In this document: positions 32,615 through 40,501 of the stretch, piece by piece
Numbering within the stretch: the first letter of the stretch is position 1
Layout of the letters: each line of letters begins with the position of its first letter
Notes under the pieces: generated by a model
Told to the model about the DNA's origin: nothing
Databases searched by the model: none
The model's input: the letters and a program-made list of their open reading frames with translations, nothing else
Made by a program: the position numbers and the translations under genes
Assembly (NCBI GenBank): GCA_910577035.1
Contig: CAJTKW010000036.1
Coordinates: 1-40,592 of the forward strand
Reading direction: 5' to 3'
Origin: an uncultured Acetatifactor sp.
GTDB lineage: Bacteria > Bacillota > Clostridia > Lachnospirales > Lachnospiraceae
Length of the DNA stretch: 40,592 bases

Positions 32615-33626
32615 CGATCTCGTCACCTCCGCCTCTGGAGATCACGATTTCACCGGTATCCTCCAGCTTCCTGATAATATTGACAATCTTCTGCTGTGCC
32701 TCTTCCACGTCCTTCATACGGACAGGGCCCATAAACTCCATATCCTCCTTAATCATCACGGCAAGACGCTTGGACAGGTTGTTAAAGATAGCATTCTGCA
32801 CCTGCTCGTTGGCACTCTTAAGCGCCATTTCAAGGTCACTGTTGTCCACGTCACGCAGCACACGCTGAATCGCTCTGTCGTCCAGCAGCAGAATGTCCTC
32901 GAACACAAACATTTTCTTTCTGATTTCGTCCGCCAGCTCGGGCTCCTCGATCTCCAGCGTCTCCATAATGTGACGCTCCGTACCTCTGTCCACGGTATTC
33001 AGGATCTCCACCACTGCGTCCACGCCGCCGATTACGGTGTAATCCTGGTTTACCAGGCTTGCCAGCTTGGATTCCAGCACCTTCTCCACCTCCTTGATGA
33101 CGTCGGGGCTGGTGCGGTCCATCACCGCAATACGCCTCGCCACGTCCGCCTGTCTGTCCGGAGCCAGCGCAGAGAGCACCAGCGCCGCCTGCCCCGGTGA
33201 AAGATAGGACAAAATGAGGGCAATGGTCTGAGGATGTTCGTCCTGAATAAAGTTAATCAGCTGGGAAGCATCCGTCTTGCGCACGAATTCGAAAGGCTTC
33301 ACCTGAAGGGATGCCGTCAGCTTGCCGATAACATCCATAGCCTTCTCAGATCCCAGCGCCTTCTCCAGCAGATCCTTGGCATAGTTGATACCGCCCTCCG
33401 CAATGTACTGCTGGGCCAGGCAGACCTCGTAAAATTCATTGATTACGTCTTCCTTCACCTGAGGCGTCACGCTTCTGGTATTTGCGATTTCCAGCGTCAG
33501 TTCCTCAATCTCTTCTTCCTTCAGGTGTTTAAAGATGCCTGCGGACCGTTCCGGTCCCAGGGCAATCAGCAGGACCGCCGCTTTCTGTATTCCCTTGAGT
33601 TCGTCTTCTTTCGCCGCCTTTGCCAT
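32607..33626 (-). CDS. fliG: flagellar motor switch protein FliG
   Basis: 339 aa, full length. The N domain (about 10-100) binds FliF. The middle domain (about 110-190) contains the EHPQ motif in FIQDEHPQTIALILSYLSPG. The C domain (about 200-335) has the torque helix with LDDRAIQRVLRDVDNSDLEM and LSKRLAVMIKEDMEFMGPVR, carrying the charged residues that interact with MotA. It is 18 bases after fliF. Confidence 0.98.
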   Translation of the reverse strand: MAKAAKEDELKGIQKAAVLLIALGPERSAGIFKHLKEEEIEELTLEIANTRSVTPQVKEDVINEFYEVCLAQQYIAEGGINYAKDLLEKALGSEKAMDVIGKLTASLQVKPFEFVRKTDASQLINFIQDEHPQTIALILSYLSPGQAALVLSALAPDRQADVARRIAVMDRTSPDVIKEVEKVLESKLASLVNQDYTVIGGVDAVVEILNTVDRGTERHIMETLEIEEPELADEIRKKMFVFEDILLLDDRAIQRVLRDVDNSDLEMALKSANEQVQNAIFNNLSKRLAVMIKEDMEFMGPVRMKDVEEAQQKIVNIIRKLEDTGEIVISRGGGDEIVV

Positions 33627-33644
33627 AATAAGCCGCTCCCTCCG

Positions 33645-35249
33645 TTACTCCCAGTCCTCGTTCAGCCAGTTCCGCAGCAGATTGGCCGCCGCCTCGGGAT
33701 TCTCGTCAACAAACTTTTCTATCATCTTCCTGGTATCGGACTTGGTCTCCACGTCAATATCCGTTACCGCGTCATCCGGCGTAGACTGCAGCATGGATTC
33801 CACGGACAGCTCCTCCTCGGATTCCTCTGCCTTTCTGCCCCGCATACTTCTGAGCACCACAAAGGCAAGCAATGCCAGAATCAACACAATCATTACAATA
33901 CTGACAATATCGGTAGCGGTAATGCCCAGCCCCGGCTTATCGTGAAAGATCGGGGACTCGAAAGCCATGATGGTAATATTTTCTTCATTGATTCCAGTGG
34001 CATTTGCCGCCATTTTGTAATAATCGGGATCCACCTCCAGGCGGACGTCATCCTCATGTGCCGCCTTATATTCCTCCCAGGTAAGGCCTTCCAGAAGGCC
34101 CTGGGCCCTCACGGATTCCTCATTGTACTCCCGGTACCGGATCATGGACACGGACAGACTCGAACTGTCATATTTAATGACCCCCGGAGAGGTTATCACC
34201 TGCTTGGCGTACTCGTTCAGCAGATAATCAGTGGAGGTCTCCCTCTGGCTGGACTCGCTGCTGCCGTTATCCTGCCACATATAACCGCTGAGGTTCTCCC
34301 CGTCATTTGAATCCGTCCCGGGAATGCCGCCGCCCTCGTTTACATCATTGGACTCAAATTCATCCCGGCGGCCCCAATACCCCTGGTCCTTGCCCTCGGG
34401 AGCGGAGTAATTCTTCCAGGTCTCCTCATACTGGGCATAATCCATATCAAGATGACCGCCCACCGTAATCTGGTCAAACTGCTGAGTACCGAAGAGCACC
34501 AGCCTTAAGTTGCTGGCCAGGAAGGTCTGGGCCTGGGCCTCCAGCTCCTGCATGCTCCCTGCCAGGCTTACGGGAGAACTACTGTCATTCCCCGAAAAAA
34601 GCAGATTGGTATTGGTATCGATAATGGTGATATTGGCAGTGCTGGCATTTCCCAGCCCGTTCGCCACACACCGTGCCAGGCCTGCGGCCTGGGAGGAGGA
34701 AAGATTTCCCTCCAGATCCAGAGTGATATAAGCCGATTTCTCCTGGTTCTGGGCTGCCAGGGTCCCGTTCCGGGGCGGTATGGTCAGAATCACCGTCGCT
34801 TTTTTCACCTGGGCCTGGGCCTCCAGGGTTTTCTCCATCTCCGCCTGCAGATAATTCCTCCACTGATTTTCCCTGTCCGTGGAGGTAGTGGACATGCTGC
34901 TGTTCACCCAATCCTCATACTTCATTCCGGGGGTGGTGTATCCCGCGGATCCCAGCGCCAGGTTTGCCATATACAACTGCTCCTCCAGCACCTCGACGGT
35001 GAGCGCGTCGCTGGACTCCTTGTGAGTCACCCCCGCGCCTTCCAGAATCGCCGTTACCTTGGCAGTCTCCGCGGAGTTCTCGTATGTATCAAGTTTTACA
35101 TATTGAGGTCTGGAAATTGCATAGACGATGATTACAAGTGCAAAAACCACGGCAGCCGCAATGGCAATAATGATCGTCCTCTGCCTGGTGGTAAACCTGT
35201 TCCACCATTCTTTGATTTTATCCAGTATCTCTTTCAGCTTCTCAGGCAT
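33645..35249 (-). CDS. fliF: MS-ring protein FliF
   Basis: 534 aa. The first membrane helix is at about 27-47 (TIIIAIAAAVVFALVIIVYA). Ring-building motifs follow (about 50-225, with PGMKYEDWVNSS, VKKATVILTIPPRNG and GLARCVANGL). An acidic periplasmic-side insertion follows (about 275-340), then a second helix at about 437-462 (IVSIVMIVLILALLAFVVL). The C-terminal FliG-binding tail ends ANLLRNWLNEDWE. FliF is the foundation ring on which the switch and export gate assemble. TAGGAG precedes the ATG. Confidence 0.97.
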   Translation of the reverse strand: MPEKLKEILDKIKEWWNRFTTRQRTIIIAIAAAVVFALVIIVYAISRPQYVKLDTYENSAETAKVTAILEGAGVTHKESSDALTVEVLEEQLYMANLALGSAGYTTPGMKYEDWVNSSMSTTSTDRENQWRNYLQAEMEKTLEAQAQVKKATVILTIPPRNGTLAAQNQEKSAYITLDLEGNLSSSQAAGLARCVANGLGNASTANITIIDTNTNLLFSGNDSSSPVSLAGSMQELEAQAQTFLASNLRLVLFGTQQFDQITVGGHLDMDYAQYEETWKNYSAPEGKDQGYWGRRDEFESNDVNEGGGIPGTDSNDGENLSGYMWQDNGSSESSQRETSTDYLLNEYAKQVITSPGVIKYDSSSLSVSMIRYREYNEESVRAQGLLEGLTWEEYKAAHEDDVRLEVDPDYYKMAANATGINEENITIMAFESPIFHDKPGLGITATDIVSIVMIVLILALLAFVVLRSMRGRKAEESEEELSVESMLQSTPDDAVTDIDVETKSDTRKMIEKFVDENPEAAANLLRNWLNEDWE

Positions 35250-35266
35250 GACAAGTCTCCTAAAGT

Positions 35267-35295
35267 ATTATGTAAAGTCGTAACCCTTCAGACAA
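35267..35295 (-). promoter_or_regulatory. possible weak internal promoter before fliF
   Basis: TTGTCT (35290-35295), 17 bases, then CATAAT (35267-35272) on the minus strand. Spacing is ideal but both boxes deviate from consensus. It lies in the 84-base gap between fliE and fliF, after the hairpin at 35308-35328. Confidence 0.3.
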
Positions 35296-35307
35296 TTTCC
35301 GTCAATG

Positions 35308-35328
35308 CGGCAGATCGGTGGCCTGCCG
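35308..35328 (-). promoter_or_regulatory. hairpin between fliE and fliF
   Basis: CGGCAG and CTGCCG form a perfect 6-bp stem around a 9-base loop just after the fliE stop. No U-tract follows, so it is more likely a 3'-end stabiliser or partial attenuator than a full terminator. Confidence 0.4.
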
Positions 35329-35333
35329 TTGTA

Positions 35334-35669
35334 TTATATCTGCATCTGCATGATTTCCTTGTAGGCATCCAGCAGCCTGTCGCGGATTGCAACGGTATAT
35401 TGCAGGGCAGTGGACGCCTTCTGCAGGCTTATCAGGAGATCATGGGTATTCTCCGTTTCCCCCAGGGAGAACTTGAGTTCTTCATCCTCAGCATCGGAAA
35501 GATAACTGTTCGTCTTTTTAATATTGTCAATAGCCGTATTTAAAACGGCATCGAAAAGCGTCCCCGAAGTCTCCTTTGTCCGGTTTAAATCCAGCAGGGT
35601 CCCTTTCAGGGTTTCCGCCGGCGATATATCGTCGATCCTGTTAATTCCGTTTACCGCATATAAATCCAT
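35334..35669 (-). CDS. fliE: flagellar hook-basal body protein FliE
   Basis: 111 aa, typical FliE size. FliE joins the MS-ring and export gate to the rod. The C-terminal half carries the family pattern NTHDLLISLQKASTALQYTV followed by RDRLLDAYKEIMQMQI. It is exported without a signal peptide. The order flgB-flgC-fliE is invariant in Bacillus-type operons. It is the last of the three early rod genes and is followed by an 84-base gap. Confidence 0.95.
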   Translation of the reverse strand: MDLYAVNGINRIDDISPAETLKGTLLDLNRTKETSGTLFDAVLNTAIDNIKKTNSYLSDAEDEELKFSLGETENTHDLLISLQKASTALQYTVAIRDRLLDAYKEIMQMQI

Positions 35670-35707
35670 GTTGATATGTACTCCCTTTCATTATAGGATA
35701 AAAAACG

Positions 35708-36157
35708 CTACTGGCCCAGCTGCAGCCCCTGCTGCGCTATGGACTTGCTGGCGTTAAACGCGGTGGCATTTGCCTCATATGCGCGGCTGGCATCTATCAT
35801 ATTGGTCATTTCCGTGATGATATTCACATTGGGGTAAGTCACATAGCCGTTATCATCCGCATCGGGGTGCGCAGGATCATATACCATGTTCATCTCCGTA
35901 TCATAATCATGCAGAACCCCCCGCACCTTTACACCCTGGCCGGAATAGCCGTGATTAAAGGCGGCCTCGCCCAAGACCCTGCTGAATGCGGTCTGTCCGC
36001 CCTTCTCCTCGAAATATACCACCTTCCTGCGATAGGGTGTGCCGTCAGCCGTCCTGGTAGTATTGGCATTGGCGACGTTCTCTGAAATGACGTCCATGCG
36101 GTACCGCTGTGCCGTCATTCCCGACGCGTTTATATTGAATGCGGAAAACATACTCAT
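35708..36157 (-). CDS. flgC: proximal rod protein FlgC
   Basis: 149 aa. The N-terminal rod motif reads FNINASGMTAQRYRMDVISE, then NVANANTTRTADGTPYRRKV. The C-terminal motif reads NIITEMTNMIDASRAYEANA. These form the coiled-coil core of the rod. AAAAGGAGAG lies before the ATG, 24 bases after flgB. The size is normal. Confidence 0.96.
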   Translation of the reverse strand: MSMFSAFNINASGMTAQRYRMDVISENVANANTTRTADGTPYRRKVVYFEEKGGQTAFSRVLGEAAFNHGYSGQGVKVRGVLHDYDTEMNMVYDPAHPDADDNGYVTYPNVNIITEMTNMIDASRAYEANATAFNASKSIAQQGLQLGQ

Positions 36158-36181
36158 ACTCTTCTCTCCTTTTCTTCAGGC

Positions 36182-36571
36182 TTACTTCATTGCTGTCTGC
36201 AGATTCTGAAATTCCTGATTGATGCTTGCAATCAGGCCCTGATACTTTAACTGGTTCTCCGCCAGCATGACGTTTTCGTTTTCAACGTCCACGTTATTAC
36301 CGTCCAGGCGGTAGGAAAAGCTGTCATAATCCGTATAGGTTCTGACGGAAAGATTTTTGGACTTTGCCGCCGCCACCTTGGAGTCGGTGGACTGATAACG
36401 GTTATGCCCCAGCGCCTTGCCCAGCACGGACTCAAATGCAACATCCTGCCGTTTATAGCCGGGGGTGTCCACATTGGCAAGGTTATTGCCGATTGCCTCG
36501 TTCCGCAGCCAGCTGGCATCCGCCGCCTTATCCAGAATCCTTACATAATCAAATACATTTGACTGAAACAT
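36182..36571 (-). CDS. flgB: proximal rod protein FlgB
   Basis: 129 aa, the first gene of the fla/che operon. It has the rod signature WLRNEAIGNNLANVDTPGYK then RQDVAFESVL near the N-terminus and MLAENQLKYQGLIASINQEF near the C-terminus. FlgB is the first rod subunit above FliE. A strong GAGGAGG lies before the ATG. Transcription starts from the promoter at 36622-36649, about 44 bases upstream. Confidence 0.96.
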   Translation of the reverse strand: MFQSNVFDYVRILDKAADASWLRNEAIGNNLANVDTPGYKRQDVAFESVLGKALGHNRYQSTDSKVAAAKSKNLSVRTYTDYDSFSYRLDGNNVDVENENVMLAENQLKYQGLIASINQEFQNLQTAMK

Positions 36572-36621
36572 ACTGATACCTCCTCGTCTGTCAGCAATGC
36601 GAAAAAAACCCGCACTACTCC

Positions 36622-36649
36622 ATTATAATTATTTCTGGTGAAAAAACAA
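36622..36649 (-). promoter_or_regulatory. main sigma-A type promoter of the fla/che operon
   Basis: Minus strand TTGTTT (36644-36649), 16 bases, TATAAT (36622-36627). The -10 is perfect and the region around it is AT-rich. The expected start is near 36615, with a leader of about 44 bases before flgB. I see no sigma-D boxes in this gap. It stands only about 12 bases after the codY terminator U-tract. Confidence 0.7.
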
Positions 36650-36660
36650 TAGATTTTATC

Positions 36661-36697
36661 AAAAAAGGGACTTATTTATCAGCAATAAATCCCTTTA
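36661..36697 (-). terminator. intrinsic terminator of codY
   Basis: The minus strand reads AAAGGGA-TTTAT ... ATAAA-TAAG-TCCC followed by six or more T. The stem has a small bulge, and the U-tract is good. It isolates codY from the flagellar promoter just downstream. Confidence 0.75.
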
Positions 36698-36746
36698 TAC
36701 CAACCTCGAATCCATTCTTTATGTAATTAGGCTTGCCGCCAGGCTT

Positions 36747-37535
36747 CTATCTTCTCTGGTTCTGGTGCTTCAATTCCTCGATCTCATCGAATACCGCATC
36801 ATTCAAAACCTTGATATAGGTTCCCTTCATACCGGAAGACCGGGACTCAATGACCCCCGCACTCTCGAATTTCCTCAGGGCATTGACGATCACGGACCGG
36901 GTAATCCCCACCCTGTCTGCAATCTTGCTGGCTACCAGAATCCCCTCCATACCGCCCAGCTCGTCAAAAATATGGGTGATGGCCTCCATCTCGGAAAAGG
37001 ACAGCGTACTGATCGCCGACCTTACCACGGCAATCTTGCGCTTCTCCTCGGCGCTCTCTTCATTCACGGCCCGAAGCATCTCAAGCCCCACCACCGTTGA
37101 CCCATACTCACAGAGAATAATGTCATCTATCTCATACTGGGTATCGCACTTATAGACGAAAAGGGTTCCCAGCCGCTCCCCGGCAATCTCGATCGGGGCA
37201 ATGGTCGCCTGAAATTTCCGGATCTGGGGATTTTCAAAGCCAAGGGTTTCCAGATTGACATTTTCCTTGGTAGAAAGCACCCCCAGCAGCCGCTCGTTGA
37301 GCATGGGATCAATAAAGCCTCCCACCTCTTCGTCGATCAGCTCCGTGATCGACTCAATGGCATCGGTCTTTCCGATTCCCAATACCTTCCCCTTACGGCT
37401 GATGACCAGCACATTGGAATTCAAGATCTCCAGCATCACCTTGCAAATATCATTAAACACAACCTTGCTGGAATTGTTATTGTGCAACAATTTTCCTATC
37501 TTCCTGGTTTTGTCTAACAGCTGTACACTACTCAT
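36747..37535 (-). CDS. codY: GTP- and branched-chain-amino-acid-sensing repressor CodY
   Basis: 262 aa from the ATG at 37533-37535 (GGAGG 8 bases upstream), the normal CodY length; a longer frame to 37784 overlaps topA and is not credible. The N-terminal GAF-like sensor (about 1-155) begins MSSVQLLDKTRKIGKLLHNN. The C-terminal winged helix (about 195-255) contains ASKIADRVGITRSVIVNALR then KFESAGVIESRSSGMKGTYI. CodY represses adaptive genes, motility included in several Firmicutes, when amino acids and GTP are high. In B. subtilis it is also the gene just before flgB, though linked by transcription there. Here a terminator and a new promoter separate them. Confidence 0.97.
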   Translation of the reverse strand: MSSVQLLDKTRKIGKLLHNNNSSKVVFNDICKVMLEILNSNVLVISRKGKVLGIGKTDAIESITELIDEEVGGFIDPMLNERLLGVLSTKENVNLETLGFENPQIRKFQATIAPIEIAGERLGTLFVYKCDTQYEIDDIILCEYGSTVVGLEMLRAVNEESAEEKRKIAVVRSAISTLSFSEMEAITHIFDELGGMEGILVASKIADRVGITRSVIVNALRKFESAGVIESRSSGMKGTYIKVLNDAVFDEIEELKHQNQRR

Positions 37536-37569
37536 ATCTGTTTCCTCCGCTTCAACGGCCTGTATGAAC

Positions 37570-37598
37570 AGTGTATCACATAAAAATACAGATTTCAA
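37570..37598 (-). promoter_or_regulatory. sigma-A type promoter of codY
   Basis: TTGAAA (37593-37598), exactly 17 bases, TACACT (37570-37575), with TGA just before the -10 as an extended element. Transcription would start near 37563. An imperfect dyad AATTC-TG-GAATT at 37604-37615, just upstream of the -35, is a weak candidate for CodY self-control. Confidence 0.65.
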
Positions 37599-37626
37599 TG
37601 TGTAATTCTGGAATTTTTGGTTTTTT

Positions 37627-39705
37627 CTATGATTTATGCGACAATTCCGACAAAATATGATAGCCGCACTGGTCATTGGCACATACCAGTTTATTCCCTT
37701 TTGCCAGCAGTACAGAACCGCATTTGGGACACTTTTCTTCCGTAGGCCTCTGCCACACCATAAAGTCACAGCCCGGATTGTCAACGCACCCGTAGTACTT
37801 TCTTCCCTTTTTGGTCTTTTTCAGCACCACATCCTTACCGCATTTGGGGCAGGCCACCCCGATCTTCTCAAAATAAGGCTTTGTGTTGCGGCACTCGGGA
37901 AATCCCGGACAAGCCAGAAACCGGCCGTGGGGGCCGTACTTAATCACCATCTGTCTTCCGCAGAGCTCGCAGACCTCATCGCTGACCTCATCGGCAATCG
38001 TTACTTCTTCCAGCTCTTTCTCGGCCTGGTTCACCGCTTCCTCCAGATCCGGGTAAAAATTGGCAATAATGGTCTTCCACCTGACACTGCCTTCCTCCAC
38101 CCCGTCCAGAAGCGCCTCCATATTGGCGGTGAAATTCACATCCACAATAGAGGGGAACGCCTCCTTCATCATATTGTTCACCACCTCGCCCAGCTCGGTG
38201 ACATAAAGGTTCTTATTTTCCTTGACTACATACCGTCTGGCCAGGATCGTTGTAATAGTGGGGGCATACGTGCTGGGACGGCCGATGCCCAGCTCCTCCA
38301 GCGCCCTTACCAGGGAAGCCTCGTTGTAGTGGGCCGGCGGCTGGGTAAAATGCTGCCTGGCATCAAAGGAGACAAAGGACAGCTCGCTTTCCCGGCTCAG
38401 CTCTCCGTTTAAGGAATTTTCCTCCTCCTTTTCCTCCGCCGCCACATAAACACTCATGAATCCGTCAAATTTCCGGGAGGCAGCCGCCAACGTAAAGATG
38501 TGCTCCCCGGCCTGAATCTTCACCGAGGTGGTCTCGTACCTCGCCTCGCTCATCCGGCTGGCCACAAAACGCTTCCAGATCAGCTGGTACAGCCGGAACA
38601 GATCTCTGGGCAGCTCTTCCTTAAGCTCCAGGGGAATCCGGTTTAAATCCGTAGGCCGTATGGCTTCATGGGCATCCTGAATCTTCCGGTCGCTCTTTTT
38701 CCCTGCGGCCGCCCCTCCCAGATACTCTTTTCCGTACCGGGTGCCGATGAATTCCGCCGCCGCCTTTTCCGCGTCCTCGGACACCCGGGTGGAATCGGTA
38801 CGAAGATAGGTAATCAGACCCGTGGTACCCTCTCCCTCTATATCCACGCCTTCATATAACTGCTGGGCCAGGCGCATGGTCTTCTGGGTGGAAAAATTCA
38901 GGGCTCTGCTGGCCTCCTGCTGGAGGGTGGATGTGGTAAACGGCAAAGGGGGCTTCTTCGTCCGCTCTCCCCGCTTCACCTCCACCACCTTATATTCCGC
39001 TCCCTTCAGGGAAGCCTGTACAGCCTCGGCCTGCTTTCCGTCGGTAATTGTCAGCTTCTCCTTTTCCGTGCCGTAATATCTGGCACAGATCGGCTTTTTC
39101 TCACCCTTTACGCCCAGGTTCACGTCAAGGCTCCAGTATTCCTCCGGTACAAAGGCGTTGATCTCGTCCTCCCTGTCGCAGATAATGCGCAGTGCCACGG
39201 ACTGTACACGCCCGGCGCTTAAGCCTCTCTTGATCTTCTTCCACAGAAGCGGGGAAATGCGGTAGCCCACCATCCGGTCCAGCGCCCTGCGGGCCTGCTG
39301 GGCATCCACCAGGTTCATATTGATCTCCCTGGCATTCTTCAGGGATTCCTTCACCGCATTTTTCGTGATTTCGTTAAAGGTGATCCGATATACCTTTTTA
39401 TCCTCCAGCTTCAACGCATAATAAAGATGCCAGGAAATGGCTTCCCCCTCCCGGTCAGGGTCGGTAGCCAGGTACACCTTCTCCGCCTTTTTCACTTCTC
39501 TGCGCAGATGGGCAAGTATATCTCCCTTTCCTCTGATCGTAATATACTTTGGTTCATAGTCGTTCTCCACATCGATCCCCAACGTGCTCTTGGGCAGGTC
39601 CCGGACATGTCCGTTGCTGGCTGCCACCTCGTAATTGGATCCAAGGAATTTCTTTATGGTTTTCACCTTCGCCGGAGATTCCACGATTACCAGATATTTT
39701 GCCAT
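37627..39705 (-). CDS. topA: DNA topoisomerase I
   Basis: 692 aa type IA topoisomerase that relaxes negative supercoils. The TOPRIM domain (1-140) has LVIVESPAKVKTI and LATDPDREGEAISWHL. The active-site tyrosine is Tyr300 in GLITYLRTDSTRVS. Three four-cysteine zinc modules close the protein (about 585-690), with CELCG ... CPGFPEC, CPKCG ... CVDNPGC and CPKCG ... CANDQC. All catalytic parts are present and the length is typical. It also precedes the codY/fla region in B. subtilis, but here the intervening trmFO, codV and clpQY genes are missing. Confidence 0.98.
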   Translation of the reverse strand: MAKYLVIVESPAKVKTIKKFLGSNYEVAASNGHVRDLPKSTLGIDVENDYEPKYITIRGKGDILAHLRREVKKAEKVYLATDPDREGEAISWHLYYALKLEDKKVYRITFNEITKNAVKESLKNAREINMNLVDAQQARRALDRMVGYRISPLLWKKIKRGLSAGRVQSVALRIICDREDEINAFVPEEYWSLDVNLGVKGEKKPICARYYGTEKEKLTITDGKQAEAVQASLKGAEYKVVEVKRGERTKKPPLPFTTSTLQQEASRALNFSTQKTMRLAQQLYEGVDIEGEGTTGLITYLRTDSTRVSEDAEKAAAEFIGTRYGKEYLGGAAAGKKSDRKIQDAHEAIRPTDLNRIPLELKEELPRDLFRLYQLIWKRFVASRMSEARYETTSVKIQAGEHIFTLAAASRKFDGFMSVYVAAEEKEEENSLNGELSRESELSFVSFDARQHFTQPPAHYNEASLVRALEELGIGRPSTYAPTITTILARRYVVKENKNLYVTELGEVVNNMMKEAFPSIVDVNFTANMEALLDGVEEGSVRWKTIIANFYPDLEEAVNQAEKELEEVTIADEVSDEVCELCGRQMVIKYGPHGRFLACPGFPECRNTKPYFEKIGVACPKCGKDVVLKKTKKGRKYYGCVDNPGCDFMVWQRPTEEKCPKCGSVLLAKGNKLVCANDQCGYHILSELSHKS

Positions 39706-39750
39706 ACTGTTCTTCCCTTCGTATCATTTCAAACGCGCCAATCGTGAACC

Positions 39751-39779
39751 ACTATACACCAAAATATTTCGGGGCGCAA
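39751..39779 (-). promoter_or_regulatory. sigma-A type promoter of topA
   Basis: TTGCGC (39774-39779), 17 bases, TATAGT (39751-39756) on the minus strand. The start would be near 39744, about 39 bases before the ATG. It lies just after the terminator of the upstream lipoprotein gene. Confidence 0.6.
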
Positions 39780-39814
39780 GCTATTTTATCTATTTTTAAG
39801 AAGCATTTTTTGAC

Positions 39815-39852
39815 AGAGAAAACCCCCCGGGCCCTTTCCCGGCCCGGAGGGT
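39815..39852 (-). terminator. intrinsic terminator of the lipoprotein gene
   Basis: AACCCTCCGGGCC pairs with GGCCCGGGGGGTT in a 13-bp GC-rich stem with one G-U pair, followed by TTTTCTCT on the minus strand. It begins about 20 bases after the gene's stop codon. Confidence 0.8.
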
Positions 39853-39872
39853 TCTCCTATGTATGCCTGTTC

Positions 39873-40274
39873 TTACTTTGTGATCTCGTCGCGATAGATC
39901 TCGGTGCCGCTGCCGTTCAAAACCGTACAGCGCACAGCATCCAGGGACAACTTATAGCTTTGCTTGAAAACCGCAATGAAATCCGCACCTGCCAGTGTCT
40001 CCAGGAAAGGAGAAATCATGGAAGCGCAGTCATCGCCGCTCAATGCGTTGAACGCATCATTGTCAGGAAGATGCCACTCGAAGACAAGGGTATTGCCGTC
40101 AGCCACGGTATCAATGGTAATGCCCAGAGAAGAAACCTGATCGTTCCAGGTCTTCAGCTCATCCTGCCATTCCTTGGAGGACAGTATGCCGTCCAGGGTA
40201 GCCTTGCCGCCGCAGGCCGCCAGGGCAAACATCATCACGATAGCTGTAAGCAGTGCCATAAGTCTCTTTTTCAT
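39873..40274 (-). CDS. small secreted lipoprotein, DUF4854-like
   Basis: 133 aa. The signal peptide ends in a lipobox (MKKRLMALLTAIVMMFALAAC, Cys21), so the mature protein of about 113 residues is tied to the outer face of the membrane. The rest is a small alpha/beta domain (VSSLGITIDTVADGNTLVFE, SPFLETLAGADFIAVFKQSY). It resembles the DUF4854 lipoproteins common in Clostridia; that match is from memory. The function is unknown. It is a single-gene unit with its own promoter and terminator, not part of the flagellar operon. AGAGGT precedes the ATG. Confidence 0.85.
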   Translation of the reverse strand: MKKRLMALLTAIVMMFALAACGGKATLDGILSSKEWQDELKTWNDQVSSLGITIDTVADGNTLVFEWHLPDNDAFNALSGDDCASMISPFLETLAGADFIAVFKQSYKLSLDAVRCTVLNGSGTEIYRDEITK

Positions 40275-40318
40275 AATAGATTACCTCTTTCTTGAAATTT
40301 TTTGTGAGTCACCAGATT

Positions 40319-40346
40319 ATTTTAGCATAAGTTCCGAAAATGTAAA
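40319..40346 (-). promoter_or_regulatory. promoter of the lipoprotein gene
   Basis: TTTACA (40341-40346), 16 bases ending in the TGC of an extended -10, then TAAAAT (40319-40324) on the minus strand. The -35 lies directly beside the bidirectional terminator that ends the tRNA transcript. Confidence 0.55.
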
Positions 40347-40350
40347 GACA

Positions 40351-40400
40351 AAAAAATACTGAAAATCTTCCTCCGCAGAATAAGATTTTCAGCATTTTTT
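40351..40400 (-). terminator. bidirectional terminator after tRNA-Glu
   Basis: CTGAAAATCTT and AAGATTTTCAG form a perfect 11-bp stem with a 12-base loop. Seven T follow on the minus strand and six T on the plus strand, so it can stop transcription from either side. On the minus strand it ends the tRNA transcript. I see no plus-strand gene that would use the other side. Confidence 0.85.
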
Positions 40401-40429
40401 CGGGTTGGGCTATTTTAAAAAAATAGTCG

Positions 40430-40501
40430 CAGCTGATAGGGGAATCGAACCCCTGTTTCCGCCGTGAGAGGGCGGCGTCTTAACCGCTTGACCAATCAGC
40501 C
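40430..40501 (-). tRNA. tRNA-Glu (anticodon CTC)
   Basis: A 72-base cloverleaf. The acceptor GGCTGAT pairs with ATCAGCT (first pair G-U). The D arm is GTC...GAC with AAGCGGTTAA in the loop, the anticodon arm CCGCC-CTCTCAC-GGCGG puts CTC at 34-36, the variable loop is four bases, and the T arm is AGGGG-TTCGATT-CCCCT. The discriminator base is G. CCA is not encoded, so it must be added. The CTC anticodon reads GAG. The G-U first pair is unusual for glutamate tRNAs, which normally begin with G-C. Confidence 0.93.

Noticed and set aside
33234..34310. 358-codon plus-strand frame opposite fliG and fliF
   Set aside because: It spans two well-conserved genes in antisense, and its translation is leucine/histidine-rich noise.
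36629..36646. CAGAAATAATT near the fla/che promoter as a CodY box
   Set aside because: Only about half of the consensus positions match.
37604..37615. AATTC-TG-GAATT dyad as a CodY box upstream of codY
   Set aside because: Its best alignment to the 15-base CodY consensus has six mismatches, too many to call a site.
36747..37784. A longer CodY starting at 37784
   Set aside because: The extra 83 residues overlap topA and do not resemble CodY, while the ATG at 37535 has a perfect ribosome site and gives the normal length.
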